Shown piece after piece: positions 5,946-13,038 of a stretch of 13,038 bases of DNA. Position 1 is the first letter of the stretch. The number at the start of each line of letters is the position of its first letter. The position numbers were made by a program, and so were the translations under genes. This stretch comes from Methanocalculus sp. (GTDB lineage Archaea > Halobacteriota > Methanomicrobia > Methanomicrobiales > Methanocorpusculaceae): contig NZ_JAUSCG010000211.1 of the NCBI RefSeq assembly GCF_030651615.1, forward strand, positions 1 through 13,038, given 5' to 3'. The notes beneath the pieces were generated by a model. It had not been told where the DNA came from. It did not search any database and saw only the letters and a program-made list of their open reading frames with translations.

Positions 5946-5953
5946 AGGTGATC
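5946..5953 (+). promoter_or_regulatory. Ribosome binding site fixing the YhaM-like start
   Basis: AGGTGATC matches the archaeal anti-Shine-Dalgarno sequence and lies immediately before ATG 5956. It supports this start over the in-frame ATG at 5782, whose extra 58 residues overlap the DUF4143 remnant and show no domain. Confidence 0.7.
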
Positions 5954-5955
5954 CC

Positions 5956-6912
5956 ATGCCAAAAACCCAGTCCATAACAGACATCAGCGATGGATGTGAG
6001 GTCGATTCGCTCTTCCTCCTCGAAAGCATCGACATCAGGAAGAAGAAGCAGGATGGCAGGTACCTCCACGCCACCCTCGCCGACAGAACCGGCAGGATCT
6101 CCTGCAAGATCTGGGGCCTGCCATCACAACCAGCGTTTGAGATCGAAGCACTCGGCAAAATCCTCCAGCCGGGAGAAGTCTACCACATCCGTGGTTTTGC
6201 AAAGGTCTTCAATGGCGAATGCGAGATCAATATCAATGATGGCATTGCAAACCTCACGGCCCCGGTAGCAATACAGGCATCTGAAAAGGGAGAGTTCGTC
6301 TATTCACCGGTTGATATCAAAGAGACCGCTATTGCCTTACAGAACCTCGCCGGGACGATCAGAAACGGCCAGTTAAAACTGGTGGTCTCCCTTGCCCTGA
6401 TGGATGCGGGCGGCTTCTACGAGAAGCCTGCTGCCAAGAAACGCCATCATAACTACCGGGGCGGCCTTGCAGAGCATACCCTGGAGACGGCAACAATTGC
6501 TGTGGCCATGGCTGAGGCAAAGAAGAGCTATGGGATCGACCGCGACATTCTGATCGCCGGTGCACTCCTCCATGATATCGGCAAGGCGCTCTGCTTTGAA
6601 GAGAAGGGTATCGGATATATCGCCCTGCCCGAGTACGATCTGATCGGACACATCCCGCTTGGGATCACCTTCCTTACCCGGTTTAAGGATTACCTCGATG
6701 ATGCCACCTACCTCCATCTCCTCCATATCATCCAGTCACACCACGGAGACTATGGCGATGTGGCACCCAGGACACCGGAAGCATGGGCGGTGCACCTCGC
6801 CGATCTCACAAGCGCCACCCTCCGGGAGGTTGCAGACGATATCGCACCTCTTGGACCAGGAGAGGGAAAGTGGAAGGGAGAGAAGAGCGGTAAAGCGGTG
6901 TATAGGATATAG
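5956..6912 (+). CDS. YhaM-like OB-fold/HD-domain 3'-5' exoribonuclease
   Basis: 318 residues, close to the length of Bacillus YhaM (~314). Residues ~15-100 form an OB-fold of the tRNA_anti kind (ATLADRTGRISCKIWG, GEVYHIRGFAKVF), which binds single-stranded nucleic acid. Residues ~160-290 form an HD phosphohydrolase domain with all metal ligands: His174 (GGLAEHTLET), His206-Asp207 (LLHDIGK), His232 (IGHIPLG), His262/263 (SHHGDYG) and Asp283 (HLADLTSA). Bacterial relatives are 3'-5' exonucleases for RNA and DNA; the same activity is inferred here, in the cytoplasm. The gene looks intact, faces hisD tail to tail with a 23-base gap, and has no operon partner in view. It is the first clearly ordinary gene to the right of the decayed region. 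Confidence 0.88.
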   Translation: MPKTQSITDISDGCEVDSLFLLESIDIRKKKQDGRYLHATLADRTGRISCKIWGLPSQPAFEIEALGKILQPGEVYHIRGFAKVFNGECEININDGIANLTAPVAIQASEKGEFVYSPVDIKETAIALQNLAGTIRNGQLKLVVSLALMDAGGFYEKPAAKKRHHNYRGGLAEHTLETATIAVAMAEAKKSYGIDRDILIAGALLHDIGKALCFEEKGIGYIALPEYDLIGHIPLGITFLTRFKDYLDDATYLHLLHIIQSHHGDYGDVAPRTPEAWAVHLADLTSATLREVADDIAPLGPGEGKWKGEKSGKAVYRI

Positions 6913-6935
6913 GGTGAATTTTAAAGAGGGGGAGC

Positions 6936-8186
6936 CTACCCCCGCCGCCGCACCCGCACCGACTCAGCATGTGCTCTAAGCCCCTCCGCCTCAGCAAGTG
7001 CCTCCACCACATCGCCGATCGCAGAGAGCCCTTCAGGAGAGAGGATCTGAACCTGTGACCGGGTGCAGAAGTGGTGGACATCAAGGCCGGAATAGACCTT
7101 CGCATACCCTGCGGTCGGGAGGACATGGTTTGTGCCGGATGCATAATCCCCGCAGGCGACCGGGGTGTATGGTCCGACAAAGATCGAGCCCGCAGGTCCG
7201 ACCTGACGCAGGAGATCAAGCGGATCCGCAACCTGAAGCGATAGGTGTTCAGGTGCAATCGCATCCATCACCCTGACCGCTTCAGACCGATCCCTGACAA
7301 CAACATACCCGGACTGCAAAAGGGCAGCCTCAATGATCTCACGCCTCGGTGTCGTCTGTAGCATACTGGCAATCTCTACACCGACCCGGTCGCAGAGACC
7401 GGCATCTGTTGAGACGAGGACACTTGCCGAGTTGGGATCATGTTCTGCCTGTGCAAGGACATCAGCTGCAATGAAAGCGGGATCAGCAGTCTCATCTGCG
7501 ATGATACCTATTTCAGACGGACCTGCCGGGAAATCGATCTCGGCATAATCACGCAGGAGCATCTTTGCAGCCGTCACATAGACGTTCCCCGGACCAACAA
7601 TCTTCTCAACCGGCCGGATCGTCTCTGTGCCAAGTGCCATCGCAGCAATCGCCTGGGCACCCCCGACTCGGTAGCCCTCCGTTACCCCGGCGATATCCAT
7701 TGCTACCAGCGTGAGCGGATCACCTGGCGGGGGAGTGCAACAGCAGATCTCTGGAACACCGGCGACCCGTGCAGGGATTGCCGTCATCAGGACTGTGGAC
7801 GGGTACGCAGCCCTTCCACCCGGAATATAACAACCGACACGGGAAAGCGGGATCGTCCTGACACCAAGTGTCACACCCGGCTCCACCTCTTCAAGCCAGA
7901 GAGAACGTGACTTCTGAAGTTCATGGAACCGGGTTATCCGTGCTTCTGCTTCACAGAGCGCCTCGATGAGCCGGACATCCACCTCTTCATAGGCATCTTC
8001 GATCTCTTCAGGCAGAATGGCCAGATCCTCAAGCTCAATCTTATCAAATCGCTTCGTCAGATCAAAGAGAGCAGAATCCCCATCTCTTCTGACCGCCTCA
8101 ATGATCTCCCGAACCGATCCCAGAACCCCCGATATGTCACCCCGCCGCTTCTCCTTCCAGCCTCTGGTATCAAGTGGCTTCCACAT
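6936..8186 (-). CDS. hisD: Histidinol dehydrogenase
   Basis: A 416-residue enzyme oxidising L-histidinol to L-histidine in two NAD+-dependent steps via histidinal, the last reactions of histidine synthesis. The fold is evident from RVGCYIPGGRAAYPSTVLM, GGAQAIAAMALGT, KIVGPGNVYVTAAK and DFPAGPSEIGIIAD. The catalytic pair is Glu313-His314 in APEHLSL. Zinc ligands are Gln246 and His249 (AQAEHDPNS), Asp347 (CGDYASGTNH) and His406 (EGLRAHAESV). Nothing is missing. Start ATG 8186 (MWKPLD) is chosen as the family start; an in-frame GTG two codons upstream is possible. The gene is monocistronic here and not in a his operon, as is common in methanogens. It is divergent from the small membrane-protein pair, sharing an intergenic region with a TATATATA core, which would give hisD a ~40 nt leader. 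Confidence 0.97.
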   Translation of the reverse strand: MWKPLDTRGWKEKRRGDISGVLGSVREIIEAVRRDGDSALFDLTKRFDKIELEDLAILPEEIEDAYEEVDVRLIEALCEAEARITRFHELQKSRSLWLEEVEPGVTLGVRTIPLSRVGCYIPGGRAAYPSTVLMTAIPARVAGVPEICCCTPPPGDPLTLVAMDIAGVTEGYRVGGAQAIAAMALGTETIRPVEKIVGPGNVYVTAAKMLLRDYAEIDFPAGPSEIGIIADETADPAFIAADVLAQAEHDPNSASVLVSTDAGLCDRVGVEIASMLQTTPRREIIEAALLQSGYVVVRDRSEAVRVMDAIAPEHLSLQVADPLDLLRQVGPAGSIFVGPYTPVACGDYASGTNHVLPTAGYAKVYSGLDVHHFCTRSQVQILSPEGLSAIGDVVEALAEAEGLRAHAESVRVRRRG

Positions 8187-8248
8187 AATCACTCATGCAA
8201 CCGGAGATCCATTGAACCTTTCCAGAGAAGAGAGACGTTTTGGGGTTA

Positions 8249-8258
8249 CTATATATAC
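8249..8258 (+). promoter_or_regulatory. TATA box for the small membrane-protein operon
   Basis: CTATATATAC lies 31-40 bases upstream of ATG 8290. Transcription would begin near 8278, leaving a short leader that contains the GGTGAT ribosome binding site at 8281-8286. The core is self-complementary and so could also serve hisD in the other direction. Confidence 0.5.
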
Positions 8259-8289
8259 TCTCTGGACAGAATCGACATAGGGTGATGAA

Positions 8290-8478
8290 ATGAGCGAATT
8301 TTTAATGGATTTCTCTGCCTATATCGTAATAGGTGCCCTGGCATTCGGCATAGGGCTCATGGGAGGGCATATTGCACTCTCCAGATATTATGAGAGGAGA
8401 TTTCTCATTGTGGGGAAGGCGTGTTCGGATGCAGACTCCCTCATCCCTCTTCTCGACGAACTTGAACGCGAATCATGA
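8290..8478 (+). CDS. Small single-pass membrane protein A
   Basis: 62 residues; I do not recognise the family. A hydrophobic helix covers about residues 10-30 (AYIVIGALAFGIGLMGGHIAL), followed by a basic stretch (SRYYERRFLIVGK) and a short amphipathic tail ending PLLDELERES. By the positive-inside rule the C-terminus is probably cytoplasmic. The gene is supported by a TATA box, a GGTGAT ribosome binding site four bases upstream, and a second related gene immediately downstream. The layout fits a small membrane subunit or regulator; no function can be stated. Confidence 0.7.
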   Translation: MSEFLMDFSAYIVIGALAFGIGLMGGHIALSRYYERRFLIVGKACSDADSLIPLLDELERES

Positions 8479-8486
8479 GGTGTTAT

Positions 8487-8672
8487 ATGGTTGCATTACC
8501 CGAATTTATTCTGATATTCATCGTATCTCTCTTCTTTGGACTGATCGTCAGTTTCCAGATCACGCATATTCAGTATATAAGATACTTGATAAAACTTGCC
8601 AGACGAACAGTGATGAGTGGTACACTTGCCCCCGTCTTGTCAGAACTTGAACGTCATGGTGGTGAGATCTAG
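8487..8672 (+). CDS. Small single-pass membrane protein B, related to its upstream neighbour
   Basis: 61 residues. A transmembrane helix covers about 5-27 (PEFILIFIVSLFFGLIVSF), then a basic stretch (YIRYLIKLARR) and a tail with TLAPVLSELER. The tail matches SLIPLLDELER of the preceding protein in the same place, so the two probably arose by duplication and may pair. ATG 8487 is chosen because GAGGTG lies four bases upstream (8477-8482). An in-frame ATG at 8475 overlapping the previous stop would add four residues. The genes are cotranscribed and nearly adjacent. Function unknown. Confidence 0.68.
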   Translation: MVALPEFILIFIVSLFFGLIVSFQITHIQYIRYLIKLARRTVMSGTLAPVLSELERHGGEI

Positions 8673-8718
8673 TACATTCAATTGATGTTATCTGGAAGGG
8701 AGTGCAATACTGTAACTG

Positions 8719-9510
8719 ATGGAGTGCACAGTGCTTGCAAGCGGAAGCAGCGGCAACTGTATGTATATCAGGAGCGGCGAGAGTGCCCTGATACTGGATG
8801 CAGGGCTCTCGAAGAAAGAGATCATAACAAGACTCTCTGCATCAGGTAAAGATCCGGGGATTGTTGATGCAATACTCCTCACCCATGAGCATACAGACCA
8901 TGTGCGGGGAGCAGAGGCACTTGCCAGAGAACTAAACCTCCCGCTCACAGGAACCGGAGGAACACTTACGGCATTTCGTTCCACCCGCCAGGCAATTAAA
9001 AAACAGGCACCTCAGAACCCATGCCGGTACAATACCTCTTTTACGGCAGGGGAGTTTGTTGTAACACCATTTGCAGTCTCCCATGATGCAGTCGAACCCT
9101 GCGGATATTCGATCAGGTGCGGAGACCTCTGCCTCTCGATCATGACCGATACCGGCATTGTCACCCCGCATATGATGGAGTATCTCTCTGCAAGTGATGG
9201 AATTGTACTTGAATCAAATCATTGTCCGGAGATGCTTGCTCACGGACCATATCCTGAGTATCTGAAACGGCGGATCAGAGGGAAAACCGGACACCTCTCT
9301 AATACCATGGCAGCGGACTGTATACGAGATCTGAAAGGATCAATTGGCACCGTCATCCTCTCACATCTCAGTGAGATCAACAACACTCCAAAAAGGGCTT
9401 TTGCCTCATCTCAGGAAGCACTCGGTCTTGATATGAGTTATATCGATCTCCGTGTAGCTGCACCCGGGATAGGATGCTCCTGCCTTTCAAAAACAATAAA
9501 AATCGGATGA
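8719..9510 (+). CDS. MBL-fold metallohydrolase, WalJ/YycJ type
   Basis: 263 residues of a metallo-beta-lactamase fold. It opens ECTVLASGSSGNCMYI, as in the YycJ/WalJ branch. Metal ligands: THEHTDH with His56, His58, Asp60 and His61; His122 (SHDAVEP); Asp144 (MTDTG); His216 (LSHLS). GHLSN (His192) is typical of the subgroup. Members bind two metal ions (usually zinc); WalJ relatives have been described as 5'-3' exonuclease-like enzymes linked to DNA repair, but the substrate here is unknown. It is cytoplasmic, with no signal peptide. The start is ATG 8719; GGGAGTG lies 15 bases upstream, too far for a good ribosome binding site, so the start or mRNA type is slightly uncertain. It follows the membrane pair by 46 bases and may or may not be cotranscribed. 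It converges on the response-regulator gene with a 25-base gap. Confidence 0.88.
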   Translation: MECTVLASGSSGNCMYIRSGESALILDAGLSKKEIITRLSASGKDPGIVDAILLTHEHTDHVRGAEALARELNLPLTGTGGTLTAFRSTRQAIKKQAPQNPCRYNTSFTAGEFVVTPFAVSHDAVEPCGYSIRCGDLCLSIMTDTGIVTPHMMEYLSASDGIVLESNHCPEMLAHGPYPEYLKRRIRGKTGHLSNTMAADCIRDLKGSIGTVILSHLSEINNTPKRAFASSQEALGLDMSYIDLRVAAPGIGCSCLSKTIKIG

Positions 9511-9535
9511 GAAAAAGAATAGCAAATTAAAAGAT

Positions 9536-10813
9536 CTATTCAATTCTGCGGATACTAATTGTGGCACCGATGATCTCACCCGAGTGATCACGGATCGGTT
9601 CAATCTTTATTCTCACAGGAATCTTCTCATTTGACCGGCGTACCAGCAGGCATCCTTCCTCGATCGATTGAACTTCTCCGGACTCGAACACAGAATTTAA
9701 CGGGCATTCAAGGATCTCACCGTTTGGACGCACAAAATTCAGTATTGAAGATACCGGTTGATCGGCCGCCTCCTCCTGTCTCCACCCGGTTATCTCCTCA
9801 CCAAAGTGGTTGATTAAGACGATCTGCATATCACGATCGATGCTGATCACCCCTTCTGCAACTGAAAGGAGAGGTTTATCAGGGCAGGAGACTTCAGAGA
9901 GGAGCATCTCCTCCGCCCATCTCTGCTCGGTCATATTGATATAATTGATCATCTGTTCAAGTTTGGCATTTGCTTTTCGGAGTTCTGTCGTCCGCTCTGC
10001 AACGATCTCTTCCAGATGTTCACGGTGACGCCGGAGTTCCTCTTCGATCTTGATCCGCCCGGTAATATCGCGGAAGATGAGCACAGCCCCATAGAGATTC
10101 TCACGGTCATCACGGATGGGAGCTGCAGTATACTCGACATATCGCCTGGTTCCATCATGTGATATCAGAACCATTGTCTCATCAGAAGTAACAGTAGTCT
10201 GGTCCTTTAGAGCCTTAAGAACAGGATCAGAAGCCTGACGGCCGGTATCCCCAACCTCAATAGAGAACATCTTTGAAGAAGGGTTTCCGATCGCCTCTGC
10301 CTCTGTCATCCCGGTGAGATGCTCGGCGACCGGGTTCATGAACTTCACCATCGCCTCGATATCGGTTGCGATGATCCCCTCCCCCATACTCTTTATCGTC
10401 GTTGAGATCCACCGTTCACTCTCACGCAGCCGCTTTTCCATTGAAGCTTTGTAGAGAGCAATCTCGATGACAGTGAGAACATCACGCTCTTCAAAAGGTT
10501 TCAGGATATACCCGTACGGCTCGGTTACTTTCGCCCGCCCGATCGTCTTCTCATCAGCATACGCTGTCAGATAGACGACAGGTATCTCCATCTCATTCCG
10601 AATGATCCCGGCAGCAGTGATACCATCCATCTCACCTTTCAGAACAATATCCATCAGAACAAGATCAGGACGATGTGTTCGGACCTTCTCGATCGCATCC
10701 TCACCATAGCTTGAGATGCCAGGGATGGTATACCCCATCCGCTCCAGGCGGGCCTTTAAATCCATCGCAACGATCGACTCGTCTTCAACGATCCATATCC
10801 GGTATTGTGCCAT
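9536..10813 (-). CDS. Response regulator with REC-PAS-coiled coil-PAS layout
   Basis: 425 residues. A receiver domain covers ~1-120: acidic pocket Glu10-Asp11, phospho-acceptor Asp55 (LVLMDIVL), Thr83 (YLTAYAD) and Lys105 (ILKPFEE), all present. PAS 1 follows at ~130-250 (SMGEGIIATDIEAMVKFMN, ending RRYVEYTAAP and LIFRDITGR), then a coiled coil ~255-290 (EELRRHREHLEEIVAERT), and PAS 2 at ~315-425 (VAEGVISIDRDMQIVLIN). There is no kinase, DNA-binding or cyclase output domain, so the phosphorylated protein probably acts through its PAS domains on a partner, a layout frequent in methanogenic archaea. A strong GGAGGT lies seven bases before the ATG and overlaps the kinase stop codon, so it is translationally coupled to the kinase, its likely phosphodonor. 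Confidence 0.92.
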   Translation of the reverse strand: MAQYRIWIVEDESIVAMDLKARLERMGYTIPGISSYGEDAIEKVRTHRPDLVLMDIVLKGEMDGITAAGIIRNEMEIPVVYLTAYADEKTIGRAKVTEPYGYILKPFEERDVLTVIEIALYKASMEKRLRESERWISTTIKSMGEGIIATDIEAMVKFMNPVAEHLTGMTEAEAIGNPSSKMFSIEVGDTGRQASDPVLKALKDQTTVTSDETMVLISHDGTRRYVEYTAAPIRDDRENLYGAVLIFRDITGRIKIEEELRRHREHLEEIVAERTTELRKANAKLEQMINYINMTEQRWAEEMLLSEVSCPDKPLLSVAEGVISIDRDMQIVLINHFGEEITGWRQEEAADQPVSSILNFVRPNGEILECPLNSVFESGEVQSIEEGCLLVRRSNEKIPVRIKIEPIRDHSGEIIGATISIRRIE

Positions 10814-10818
10814 TCTTT

Positions 10819-11841
10819 TTACCTCCGTTCCTTATATTGTAATGCTTTAAAGGTAATTTTAAATTCTGTACCACGATCACGTTTCAGTTCTATCGTTCCA
10901 TCCAGCTGGGATACAAGGGATGAGACAAGAAGAAGACCAAGAGACTCAACCCTATCAAACTCCATATCCGGCGGGAGTCCGACACCGTCATCAGAAATAA
11001 TTAATGTGTAACTCCGATCATCATTTGGGCGCATGGAGATGTTGATTGCCCCCTCACGACCATTTGGAAATGCATGCCGGAGAGCATTTGAGATCAGTTC
11101 GTTCAGCAGGAGTCCAAGAGGGATTGAGGTGTCCGGGTTAAGCGTTACATCCCTGACATCATACTTGATATGCACCCGCTGCGCAAACGAGCTGTATTCA
11201 CGCAGAAGGCTCTGAGTAATCCGGGTCGTGTACTCAGAGAAGTCGATACGCCCCACCTCTTTCGAACGATACAGGTGTTCATAGACATATCCAAGTGCCC
11301 TGACCCGGTTCTGACTGTCAGTCATGTATCCGACAATCCTGGAATCATCCACAAACTGCGACTGAAGATTCAGGAGGCTTGAGATCACCTGAAGGTTGTT
11401 CTTGACCCGGTGATGAACCTCACGGAGCAGCACCTCCTTCTCAGCAAGCGCATCTTTCATCCTGAGATTTGCTTCGACTTCACCGGAAGCCTTCGATACC
11501 ATGATGAGGATATAGTCCCGCCCATTCAGACAGAACTGCCGGGGACGAAGCAGGAGGTTGGTGGAACATCCTGACGTATCAGGGATCTGCAGAATAAAAC
11601 CATCACGTTCCTCCACTATCGTATCATACACCTTCTGTTCAAGCAATACACACAGAGATGAGGATTCATCGGATATCGGGAAGACCTCATGGATAGGAAG
11701 AGAGAGATCGACCCCTTCCGGAGATCCGAGGATCTCAGAGAGGGATTTGTTCATCGCAATGATAGATCCCTTCCCTTTTTCAATAAGGAGCATCCCCTCC
11801 GGGGATGAGAGGAACGCCTGAATAAAAATGTCGTTGTTCAT
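10819..11841 (-). CDS. Soluble sensor histidine kinase (PAS-like, HisKA_2, HATPase)
   Basis: 340 residues with no membrane segment, so a cytoplasmic sensor. Residues ~5-120 look like a PAS-type domain (GMLLIEKGKGSIIAMNKSL, ending RDYILIMV). A short helix leads to the HisKA_2 box EVHHRVKNNLQVISSLLNLQ, with phospho-acceptor His144 in HRVKNN. The HATPase_c part has the N box (LLLNELISNALRHAFP, ~244-259), the G1 box (IISDDGVGLPP, ~281-291), a GLLLVSSLV G2-like box and RGTEFKI. All catalytic elements are present. The signal is unknown and would be sensed inside the cell. The gene starts six bases after the upstream helical protein with a GGAGTGATC site, and is followed five bases later by the REC-PAS-PAS gene: a complete two-component pair plus an accessory protein. 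Confidence 0.92.
   Translation of the reverse strand: MNNDIFIQAFLSSPEGMLLIEKGKGSIIAMNKSLSEILGSPEGVDLSLPIHEVFPISDESSSLCVLLEQKVYDTIVEERDGFILQIPDTSGCSTNLLLRPRQFCLNGRDYILIMVSKASGEVEANLRMKDALAEKEVLLREVHHRVKNNLQVISSLLNLQSQFVDDSRIVGYMTDSQNRVRALGYVYEHLYRSKEVGRIDFSEYTTRITQSLLREYSSFAQRVHIKYDVRDVTLNPDTSIPLGLLLNELISNALRHAFPNGREGAINISMRPNDDRSYTLIISDDGVGLPPDMEFDRVESLGLLLVSSLVSQLDGTIELKRDRGTEFKITFKALQYKERR
10821..10826 (-). promoter_or_regulatory. Strong ribosome binding site of the response-regulator gene
   Basis: GGAGGT on the minus strand spans the end of the kinase gene (its TAA stop is 10821-10819), seven bases before the regulator's ATG. Ribosomes finishing the kinase can restart directly on the regulator. 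Confidence 0.75.
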
Positions 11842-11847
11842 ACCAGA

Positions 11848-13032
11848 TCACTCCTCTCCAACCTTCAGCACCATCATGGCAAAACGGTCGATGATCGAGA
11901 GTAGAGCCTTCTGACTCTTTTTCTGCCGGGAAGAAACCCCCGAAAAAGCATCCTCCTCCAGATACTGAAGAGACTCAATAATATACCCAAGGCGGGGATA
12001 CTGCGTGATGAATAGCTCACGCTTCTGTGACGCACCCTCAATATTCATCTGGAGGACTTCGAATGCATAATCGAGGAGGAGGAGGAGGTATGGCGGAAGA
12101 CCGCGGATGATGGCAAGTTTTCTAAAGCGATAAAAAATCTGATTTTTTCCGGTTATGAGTGCAAGTTTCAGGCCGTAATAGATCGGCTCGGCATCATCAG
12201 GCAGCACTTTTATCATCGTCTGAAGGATGAGGGCGGCCGATTCAATAGACCCCTTCGAGAGGGCATCTGAGAAGGATCTCCGCATAAAAATAATATCCTC
12301 CGGGAAGTACTCCATCGCCTCCTTCAGGACACTATTATGCCTTCCCGTATCCCTTTCATGCTCCGCCTTGGTAAGAGCGATGGTAATAAACCATCGTTCA
12401 TGTGGAAACCACTCTCTTGCCCTCTCATACACCTTCCAGAAGATGCCATCGAGAACAGCCTGCTCTTCCGCATTAAGGACAGGGTGAATAATAAGCTTCG
12501 GGCGATGAAAACTCAGCTCCATCAACTGTTCTCTTGCATTCAGTGCCATCTCTGACGGACGTGAATCCGGCTCTCCCGGAGACTCGATCCTCGGTCGCCT
12601 GAGATCGATCATCATGTAACAGAAAACAAGTGCAAAGCCGACAAGCGGATCATGATGCTGGTATTTCTTAAGGTGTTCTACAGCATTTGGATAATTTTCT
12701 CTTCTGATACGGTGAAGACCTGAGACGAGATCGAGGGCTCCCCTTCCTCCACCACGTTTCATCCTCGAAAGTGCAACACCTAATCGTTCATTAAAGAGAG
12801 GTTCATCGATATGAGCACTTGTCCGAAAGATCTGGCAGGCGATCTCATCAAAGAAGAGGTTGTATTCAGGATCTGAGAGACGTGGAAATGCACGATCAAT
12901 TGCAGATTCAACATGCCCAAAGAACACCGGAAGAGATCTATTAATAGCCTCATTATTTTTAAGAATATATATAAAGAAGCGATCCTTCAGTTGTTTCAGG
13001 CGTTCCTGCTGGATTGCATCTGAAGCGACCAT
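11848..13032 (-). CDS. Uncharacterised helical protein, first gene of the kinase operon in view
   Basis: 394 residues if it starts at ATG 13032. The frame stays open to the window edge, so a start further right cannot be excluded. I do not recognise the family. It is almost entirely helical, soluble, and rich in charged residues. The middle and C-terminal parts read like degenerate TPR-type helix pairs (GLHRIRRENYPNAVEHLKKY, WFITIALTKAEHERDTGRH, AALILQTMIKVLPDDAEPIY). The N-terminal ~130 residues have a globin-like or sensor-domain-like helical look (FFIYILKNNEAINRSLPVFF), which I cannot assign. It is spaced only six bases from the kinase gene, so the three products are probably made together. 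The protein may present a signal to the PAS domain of the kinase. Confidence 0.75.
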   Translation of the reverse strand: MVASDAIQQERLKQLKDRFFIYILKNNEAINRSLPVFFGHVESAIDRAFPRLSDPEYNLFFDEIACQIFRTSAHIDEPLFNERLGVALSRMKRGGGRGALDLVSGLHRIRRENYPNAVEHLKKYQHHDPLVGFALVFCYMMIDLRRPRIESPGEPDSRPSEMALNAREQLMELSFHRPKLIIHPVLNAEEQAVLDGIFWKVYERAREWFPHERWFITIALTKAEHERDTGRHNSVLKEAMEYFPEDIIFMRRSFSDALSKGSIESAALILQTMIKVLPDDAEPIYYGLKLALITGKNQIFYRFRKLAIIRGLPPYLLLLLDYAFEVLQMNIEGASQKRELFITQYPRLGYIIESLQYLEEDAFSGVSSRQKKSQKALLSIIDRFAMMVLKVGEE

Positions 13033-13038
13033 ATCTTC

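Noticed and set aside
5782..5955. A 58-residue N-terminal extension of the YhaM-like protein from ATG 5782
   Set aside because: It overlaps the DUF4143 remnant in another frame and shows no domain, and a near-perfect ribosome binding site precedes ATG 5956.

Overview
The window looks archaeal, most likely a methanogen of the class Methanomicrobia (probably Methanomicrobiales). This is inferred from four things: GGTGATC/GGAGGT-type ribosome binding sites; TATA boxes about 26 nt upstream of what look like leaderless start codons; archaeal RHH-type antitoxin/RelE families; and a HisKA_2 kinase paired with a REC-PAS-PAS regulator. No rRNA, tRNA or CRISPR array is visible.

Left part (1 to about 5.9 kb): an accessory region. 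It opens with the 3' end of a helical-repeat/winged-helix protein gene, overlapped by a gene for a BrxD-like (DUF2791) P-loop ATPase. This pair resembles part of a BREX-like defence cassette whose remaining genes, if any, lie off the left edge. After it come broken or mobile remains and toxin-antitoxin (TA) genes: an antitoxin gene whose RelE toxin is cut down to about a dozen recognisable residues; a truncated, frameshifted IS4/IS1634-type transposase; a regular eight-repeat TPR protein; a minus-strand operon of one antitoxin and two back-to-back RelE genes, the second broken at an A8 run; a stretch with several competing hairpins; and the C-terminal scrap of an AAA/DUF4143 ATPase.

Right part (5.95 to 13.0 kb): intact genes that look like ordinary chromosome. 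These are a YhaM-like HD-domain exonuclease/hydrolase, histidinol dehydrogenase (hisD, minus strand), a pair of related ~60-residue single-pass membrane proteins, a WalJ/YycJ-type MBL-fold hydrolase, and a tight minus-strand operon of a helical-repeat protein, a soluble HisKA_2 histidine kinase and a REC-PAS-PAS response regulator.

In function, the left half is about conflict and mobility (defence ATPase, TA modules, transposase), and much of it is decaying. The right half covers RNA/nucleotide metabolism, histidine synthesis and signalling. The most unusual items are the antitoxin-RelE-RelE operon with its A8 frameshift, the isolated BrxD-like pair with long G-tracts in the partner gene, the structured stretch at 5432-5512, and the paired small membrane proteins.
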